From the NCBI RefSeq assembly GCF_028416575.1, contig NZ_JAMQKB010000025.1, positions 1 to 38,632 on the forward strand: 38,632 bases of DNA, in the 5' to 3' direction. The position numbers and the translations under genes are program-made. Below the pieces are notes generated by a model that saw nothing but the letters and a program-made list of their open reading frames with translations, was not told the DNA's origin and did not search any database. The DNA is from Terrihalobacillus insolitus. GTDB lineage: Bacteria; Bacillota; Bacilli; Bacillales; Amphibacillaceae. Shown in pieces: positions 34,518 through 38,632 of this stretch (position 1 is the stretch's first letter; every line of letters starts with the position of its first letter).

Positions 34518-34733
34518 TTACAATACATTGATACGATCTGCAGCCAATTTTGAAGCATTATAAATAAGCGTTACGATGTCAAAGTGAACCTTTGCACGTT
34601 TTCCAGTACGATATCGTACATTGTTGAGTTGAAAGAATTCCTTGAGATAGGCATTCACACGTTCGACGGCAGAGCGACGTTTGAACAGCGTTTTCCAAGT
34701 CTTCGAGCCACGGGCTGGTGCGGTATACCTCCT
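34518..34733 (-). pseudogene. IS4/IS5-like DDE transposase, C-terminal fragment
   Basis: The minus strand reads TAPARGSKTWKTLFKRRSAV, then ERVNAYLKEFFQLNNVRYRT and HFDIVTLIYNASKLAADRI before TAA at 34518. RRSAVERVNAYLKEFF carries the glutamate and arginine helix typical of DDE_Tnp_1 transposases. The N-terminal two thirds are missing; the break with the next gene remnant is near 34730. Strong ORFs on the opposite strand here are only shadows of it. Confidence 0.75.
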
Positions 34734-34734
34734 A

Positions 34735-35237
34735 AGATCCGTTGTTATTTTTACTTTATAAACTTAGATGAGTTTATCAGCATTACAAATGTTTTCAATA
34801 CTTATATTGATAATGGAATTACTGACAAGTTGAGACGGGCATTATTAACAATCTCTATAAATGATGGTGACTATAATTATTATGATTATTGGTGGTCATG
34901 GTCGTACACTGTTGATGCAAATAAACGCTGCTTAATAACTAAGAAAAGTGAACTTGAGTATTTTGTGTATGGAAACTATAAGAGTAGAGATGAATATAGA
35001 CAATACCTAGTTAAATTACTTAAGAATCTTGTAGATTATAATTTGGATCAGATTATTGAAATGTTTGAACCCCCACCTGAGATGCCAAATTGAAAAAAGC
35101 GTTTAATCAAGGAACCGGATCTTCTTAGTGTGCATTGTAAGTCGAAGTATATTGCTATTCCAGAAGTTGAGGATTGTTGCTACCTATTGAAAGGAGTTAG
35201 ACCTCGAGATATTGAATCTTGTTACAAGGTTCAATAA
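34735..35237 (+). pseudogene. unrecognised gene, 5'-truncated by an IS fragment, with an in-frame TGA
   Basis: From about 34735 the plus strand reads CYFYFINLDEFISITNVFN, later YNYYDYWWSWSYTVDANKRC and QIIEMFEPPPEMPN, then TGA at 35091-35093. The same frame continues without a gap: KKRLIKEPDLLSVHCKSKYI, CCYLLKGVRPRDIESC and a double stop at 35235. Composition (many Tyr, Asn, Ile) differs from the operon genes. The start is lost in the transposase fragment. It resembles an accessory-genome protein, but I cannot assign a family. Confidence 0.5.
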
Positions 35238-35269
35238 TAAACTTTTGTTTAGAGAGATTACTGTAAATC

Positions 35270-35337
35270 AGCACATTATACCAGGTACCTACTTTCAAAT
35301 TAATTCAGGCAAGAATCCGAGATAATGTGCTTTTTTA
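35270..35337 (+). terminator. terminator behind the truncated gene
   Basis: AGCACATTAT (35270-35279) and ATAATGTGCT (35322-35331) form a perfect 10-bp stem with a 42-base loop, followed by TTTTT. It lies 33 bases after the second stop of the gene remnant. The loop is long for a simple terminator and could hold further structure. Confidence 0.6.
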
Positions 35338-35406
35338 ATCACTTTATTTCAACTTTGAAAATTATTAGGCGAATTATTTCAGATTGTTTTTAAAGAAAAA
35401 TACCCC

Positions 35407-35535
35407 TTAGAAAGGGGCATCATCAAATAATGTCGTTAACTCTATGGAGATAATCCGAATCTTATATACTTCAAAACTTCGTAGCTCAAACGTAACCTCT
35501 TTTTCAAGCGTCACATAAGTTTTGTCACAGTGACG
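35407..35535 (-). pseudogene. C-terminal remnant, possibly of a glycoside hydrolase
   Basis: The minus strand reads KTYVTLEKEVTFELRSFEVY, then KIRIISIELTTLFDDAPF and TAA at 35407. The LRSFEV-KIRI strand resembles the C-terminal beta domain of glycoside hydrolases such as alpha-mannosidases, but the match is too short to be sure. The upstream side is replaced at about 35524 by the inverted-repeat element. Confidence 0.3.
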
Positions 35536-36140
35536 CCCCGAAAATTGTCGAAGGTTGAAAGGCGATAAGAGTAGTAGAATATGATATGAGTATGCTTATA
35601 ATACCCTCATTACTAGGTGTTGACTAATTTAATCTTACGAAGGCATGATGTAATTATGTCCTCCAGCCATTGATATATAAGATTTTCTGAGTGAAATGAG
35701 GATTCTAATGGAGGCTTCTCATAAGTTGATGAAACTTTCGGGGAACTTCTTTTTTTCATTTTATGGGTGACGTGGAAGTATTGTGCATTTTTTAGATTTG
35801 ATCATCTGAATGGCCAAGTTTGTCCATAGTTTATTCGAGTGTACGCCAGCCTCTTAAAGAAGTAATGTGTATGTCTTAATGAATGTAGTATAAATTCTCG
35901 ATTTAAGTCCATAATAGCTAGTTACCTTACCATATTATTTTGAACAATCTAGATGGCGATGGTATCACCATACTGTCGTTCTGTTTTAAAAGGAGAAGTT
36001 CTAGTAATTACTAACTGACCTCTCAACTACTTTGTGTTTTTGTAAAGCGTTTCCACGTTTATCACGTCGTCATCCACAACAACCGCTCCCATGCTCCCTA
36101 GCTTTTAAACAATCGACAAAATTGGGGTCGTCACTGTGAC
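35524..36140. mobile_element. 617-bp non-coding unit with terminal inverted repeats
   Basis: GTCACAGTGACG-N9-TTGTCGA at 35524-35551 recurs in inverse orientation at 36113-36140 (TCGACAA-N9-CGTCACTGTGAC). Spacing is identical and similarity extends beyond the core to about 38 bases. No open frame of note lies between the repeats. The arrangement is that of a deleted or non-autonomous transposon. The parent could be the DDE/ExeA-type transposon whose genes lie at 37.3-38.6 kb, but that link is inference. Confidence 0.5.
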
Positions 36141-36262
36141 CATGCCTGAGTAAAGTTAGCTGCTATTGATGATGAGTTTAATATTGAAAACTTATTAACT
36201 CAACTTTCGCACCCAGAAATTAGCCTTTAACCCTTGATATACTTTGATTCAAACCAAACTAA

Positions 36263-36670
36263 TTATGCTGCTTGCGCCTTAAATTCGTCATCATCAAGAA
36301 ATGTCCTCTTTAAAAATTGAGGAAGACTATCAAATAGCTCATCTATTATGGATTGGACTTTTTCTTCTGAAAGCACCGGTTCCTTTGAAAGTGTTGATTT
36401 TAACACGTCTATGACCATCATGAGTGCCTGGGCAAACCGAATATCTTCCATTTCATCGCAGCACAAATAAAAGAGCTGTCCAATCGTTTTCGGATCTTTC
36501 TCTTCCCGGGAACTTAGTGCAAGCATGATATAGCGTGTGAAGACAATCGTAGTATGGGAAACGAGCGCATCGTAATGACGTGACTGGCATTCTTTCGCCA
36601 AACGAAGATGGGATTTGGCGACCTTGAAAAAACATTCGATATCCCTTATCCAAACCTTTATAAAATCCAA
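36263..36670 (-). pseudogene. IS4-family transposase, C-terminal fragment
   Basis: The frame reads WIRDIECFFKVAKSHLRLAK and ECQSRHYDALVSHTTIVFTR, the end of an IS4-family DDE transposase (the YREK-like glutamate region and the following helix). The C-terminal tail EFKAQAA is complete. The sequence beyond the stop, to about 36190 (minus-strand TTTCTGGGTGCGAAAGTTG), probably is the element's end. The N-terminal catalytic part is absent; the fragment breaks at about 36660, where an 18-bp inverted repeat begins. Confidence 0.75.
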
Positions 36671-36730
36671 ACCTTTTCATGAAGTCTACTGATTTTGCTA
36701 GAATTTTAATAAAAAAGGTTTGGATTTTAT
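36660..36730. repeat. 18-bp perfect inverted repeat at the edge of the IS4 fragment
   Basis: Arms 36660-36677 and 36713-36730 (core AAATCCAAACCTTTT) are exact inverted copies separated by 35 bases. The left arm contains codons of the IS4 transposase fragment, so the right arm is a short inverted copy of transposase sequence. The phrase ATCCAAACCTTTATA is also partly repeated just left of it. Confidence 0.7.
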
Positions 36731-36732
36731 TT

Positions 36733-36969
36733 TTAGTTTTTGCACAAATCCCTTAATTTTTGAATATCCTTTTTCCACAATTTGGGTTGTTCAACTTCTT
36801 CTTCAGTCATTATTTCCTTCATTGCTGATGCTTCCTGAGTTACTGTTATCTCCAAGTAAACCATCGTTGTCTGAATGTTTTCATGGCCTAATAAATATTG
36901 AATTTCACCAATATTCATTCCGTTTTCCAGCCAGTGAGTTGCTGCCGCATGTCTGAAATGGGGAGCTCC
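36733..36969 (-). pseudogene. tyrosine recombinase A, C-terminal fragment
   Basis: From the palindrome the minus strand reads GAPHFRHAAATHWLENGMNI, then GEIQYLLGHENIQTTMVYLE. This has the R-H box (HFRH), the LLGH box and the catalytic tyrosine (VY) of phage-integrase-type recombinases. The remaining tail TEEEVEQPKLWKKDIQKLRD ends at a stop at 36733. Everything upstream of GAPHFRH is missing. A different recombinase starts at the same residue on the opposite strand. Confidence 0.8.
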
Positions 36970-36980
36970 CCATTTTAGAC
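36951..36980. repeat. palindromic junction between two recombinase fragments
   Basis: A 30-bp palindrome with one mismatched pair; the inner 20 bases (36956-36975) are perfect and centre on GAGCTC. Both strands encode GAPHFR here, the shared active-site segment of the two recombinase fragments, which diverge from this point. Confidence 0.85.
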
Positions 36981-37204
36981 ACTCGAAGGCAATGCATTTA
37001 CTGCAAGCGGGTGTGAACCTTGTATATATAAGAGATATTCTTGGTCACAGCTCAGTACAGACTACAGAGATTTATGCCAAAACAGACTCCAAACAAAAGA
37101 GAGAGGCAATAGAAAAGGCATATATTGACGTTTCACCTTCGGAAGAACCGAAATGGCAAGAAAATGATGACTTATTGGCTTGGCTGAAAAACTTTAATAA
37201 ATAG
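36962..37204 (+). pseudogene. tyrosine recombinase B, C-terminal fragment
   Basis: The plus strand reads GAPHFRHSKAMHLLQAGVNL, then VYIRDILGHSSVQTTEIYAK. The R-H box (HFRH), ILGH box and catalytic tyrosine (IY) are present. The sequence differs clearly from fragment A (for example SKAMHLLQAG versus AAATHWLENG), so this is a second recombinase and not a copy. The tail QENDDLLAWLKNFNK ends at 37204. The N-terminal part is missing. Paired tyrosine recombinases occur in Tn554-like and RitABC-type elements. Confidence 0.8.
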
Positions 37205-37211
37205 GGTAAGC

Positions 37212-37279
37212 GATAATGTAAAGTGATAGCATCATATACTGCTCCCTTAGTAAGGCAAAAAGGCTTACTTTACATTATC
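37212..37279. repeat. 13-bp inverted repeat behind recombinase B
   Basis: GATAATGTAAAGT (37212-37224) and ACTTTACATTATC (37267-37279) are exact inverted copies with 42 bases between. They start 7 bases after the recombinase stop, where integrase-type elements carry their ends or core sites. AGTAAG/CTTACT lies between them. An element end or terminator is possible. Confidence 0.6.
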
Positions 37280-37293
37280 ATTTACTATACATA

Positions 37294-37327
37294 ACCTTTT
37301 TTATGTGAAGCTTCACATAAAAAAGGT
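37294..37327. repeat. 34-bp perfect palindrome
   Basis: A perfect palindrome with no spacer, centred at 37310/37311 on GAAGCTTC. Its right half is part of the transposase reading frame that follows. Such a structure would extrude as a cruciform and is typical of a fold-back join. Confidence 0.85.
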
Positions 37328-37927
37328 AAAATTGAAAAATTCTTCCAGTATGTTGACTCTAGTTTTACTGGCGAAGCTTACCTACTGATTAATCAAGGCA
37401 AGATAGAAACTTTGAAACAGCTGAATGGCTACCTCCAATCATGGCTTGAAGCCTATGACAGTCGTACCCATCGTGGTACAGGGCAAACGCCGAAAAGGCG
37501 GTATGAGGACTGCAAAGAATCGAAGTGTCATTTAACGGCTGAAGAACTGAAGGAAATCTTTTTATGGGAAGAAACACGTACTGTTCGTAAAACGTCAGTC
37601 ATTGAAGTAGAGGGTAACACCTATGATGTTGACTCCTTTCTACGGGGTAAGAAAATTAAAATCCGATTTAACTCTTATGATTTGTCGTATATTCAAGTAT
37701 GGAAAGACGAAGAACGTTTTCCAGATGCCAAACCAGCAGAACTGCGTAATCAAAGTCATTCCAAGGTGTCGCAAATGGGACATGAAGACACACCAGAAAC
37801 TCCCGTTTCTAGTTACTTAGAACAGATTAAGAAACAACAGGATGAAGAAAAGCGTCGTGAGTTAGGGACAACTCGTTTTGCTAGTCTGAAAGAGAAACAG
37901 ACAGTTGGGGGTGTTGATCATGATTGA
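37295..37927 (+). pseudogene. DDE transposase (rve/Mu type), 5'-truncated
   Basis: From the palindrome the frame reads EASHKKGKIEKFFQYVDSSF; GKIEKFF carries the final glutamate of the DDE triad. LQSWLEAYDSRTHRGTGQTP follows, then the beta-barrel Mu-transposase C-terminal domain (VIEVEGNTYDVDSFLRGKKI). The two catalytic aspartates and the N-terminus are missing, so it is inactive. The TTG at 37412 is only an internal start. The end is intact and overlaps the start of the ATPase gene by 8 bases, as in two-gene transposons with a TniA/TnsB-like transposase and an AAA+ partner. Confidence 0.8.
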
Positions 37928-38632
37928 TTTTTTTGGAATGAAAGGAGTACCATTCACTCGGGAGATTGCATCGCATCAATTATTCAATTCATCTAGTTAT
38001 AAAGAAGCATCGGCTCGACTGGAATTTGCGGTGCAGCACCGTCAATTTTGCCTTTTGACAGGGGAGGCTGGCATGGGAAAGTCCACAGCAGTACGAGGAC
38101 TGGTCCAACAACTTGATTCGATACATTATCGCTATTTATATATTTGCGATTCAGGACTAACGCCAAAACTATTTTATCGGGAAGTTCTCCAATGTTTTGG
38201 AATTCAACCTGCTTTTAGGGCAACTGAAGCCAAACGGCAATATCAAGCATTAATGCTTGATATATATGAAAATGAAAAAAAGATACCAGTCATCATTTTA
38301 GATGAGGCACATCATTTTTCAGAATCGATGTTGCAGGAACTCCGTTTTATCTTGAATTTCAAAGAAGATTCCATGTCACCATTGTCTTTAATCATTGTGG
38401 GTCAGCAAAGTTTGAGAAATCAGCTCAAGGTGAAGCATATGGAGGCGATTGAGCAACGAATCCAGATGCGGTATCAGATGGTTGCCTTGACTGAAACAGA
38501 GACAGCTTCCTACATACAACATCAATTAAAGGCAGTAGAAGCTCCCAATGAGGTTTTTTCCGAGGAAGCTATCCAGGCTATCTATGAATATAGTAAGGGC
38601 ATCCCTCGGAAAATTAATACCTATTGTAGTTC
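37920..38632 (+). CDS. ExeA/TniB-like AAA+ ATPase of a transposon, partial
   Basis: The first 237 residues of an ATPase are visible; the gene runs off the window. MIDFFGMKGVPFTREI starts the ExeA (GspA-like, COG3267) family. Walker A is LTGEAGMGKST (about 46-56), Walker B is VIILDEAHHF near 122, and IVGQQSLRNQL follows. In transposons such proteins select targets and activate the DDE transposase encoded just upstream. The ATG at 37920 lies inside the transposase gene and has GGGGG upstream. The frame is intact as far as it can be seen, unlike its truncated partner. Confidence 0.85.
   Translation, partial: MIDFFGMKGVPFTREIASHQLFNSSSYKEASARLEFAVQHRQFCLLTGEAGMGKSTAVRGLVQQLDSIHYRYLYICDSGLTPKLFYREVLQCFGIQPAFRATEAKRQYQALMLDIYENEKKIPVIILDEAHHFSESMLQELRFILNFKEDSMSPLSLIIVGQQSLRNQLKVKHMEAIEQRIQMRYQMVALTETETASYIQHQLKAVEAPNEVFSEEAIQAIYEYSKGIPRKINTYCS

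Noticed and set aside
34584..34730. Plus-strand frame starting at 34584 as the true start of the gene at 34735-35237
   Set aside because: The opposite strand here clearly encodes the C-terminus of a transposase; the plus frame is its shadow.
35407..36250. CRISPR array or other regular repeat array in the gene-poor stretch
   Set aside because: No evenly spaced repeats were seen; the only repeats are the two inverted ends at 35524 and 36113.
36720..36956. 78-codon plus-strand frame as a gene
   Set aside because: It is antisense to the tyrosine recombinase fragment, whose motifs are unmistakable.

Overview
The window is low-GC DNA with Bacillaceae character: strong AGGAGG-type ribosome sites, sigma-A promoters, intrinsic terminators, and family members typical of Bacillus and relatives (YkvI, DUF3870, DUF5348, a B. 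subtilis yxj/sco-like ketone-body locus). The genus cannot be resolved from the sequence alone. The middle (about 1.4-34.4 kb) is catabolic islands. Both ends (1-1.3 kb and 34.5-38.6 kb) are crowded with truncated transposases and recombinases.

Layout. (1) 1-1280: 5' part of an IS3-type orfA and the C-terminal remnant of a large serine recombinase. (2) 1431-7734: a sigma-54 activator, then a canonical -24/-12 promoter and a ketone-body operon (CoA-transferase A and B, 3-hydroxybutyrate dehydrogenase, thiolase, GntP-family permease). Three copies of TTCCG-N6-(C/T)GGAA lie between activator and promoter. Together these would import 3-hydroxybutyrate and convert it through acetoacetate and acetoacetyl-CoA to acetyl-CoA. 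(3) 7.9-8.3 kb: a broken ISL3 transposase. (4) 8512-13651, minus strand: RpiR regulator, M20 amidohydrolase, GNAT acyltransferase, NSAR/OSBS-type enolase-superfamily enzyme and YkvI-like transporter. This fits the D-amino acid to L-amino acid route through N-succinyl intermediates. (5) 13.65-14.6 kb: gene remnants, including the last part of an ECF sigma factor. (6) 14608-21898, minus strand: XRE-cupin regulator, HyuA, HyuB, small cupin, NCS1 permease and M24 peptidase-fold hydrolase, probably for uptake and ATP-dependent opening of a hydantoin-like ring. (7) 22.0-23.3 kb: gene remnants, an IS1380 transposase fragment and a DUF5348 gene. (8) 23482-34247, plus strand: DUF3870 protein, then a long operon with a second M24 hydrolase, a complete Dpp/Opp-type ABC importer, an AstE/AspA-type deacylase, a DUF885-like metallopeptidase and a class-III aminotransferase. 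The operon is preceded by a promoter, a structured leader and an intrinsic terminator. (9) 34.5-38.6 kb: a mosaic of transposase and tyrosine-recombinase fragments with striking palindromic junctions, ending in a DDE-transposase remnant and an ExeA/TniB-like ATPase cut by the window edge.

The most interesting points are the candidate enhancer triplet of the sigma-54 activator, the peptide-importer/M24/deacylase/aminotransferase operon whose substrate is unknown, its attenuator-like leader, and the two palindromic recombination junctions near 36.97 and 37.31 kb. All functional statements come from reading motifs and gene context; no database search was run.
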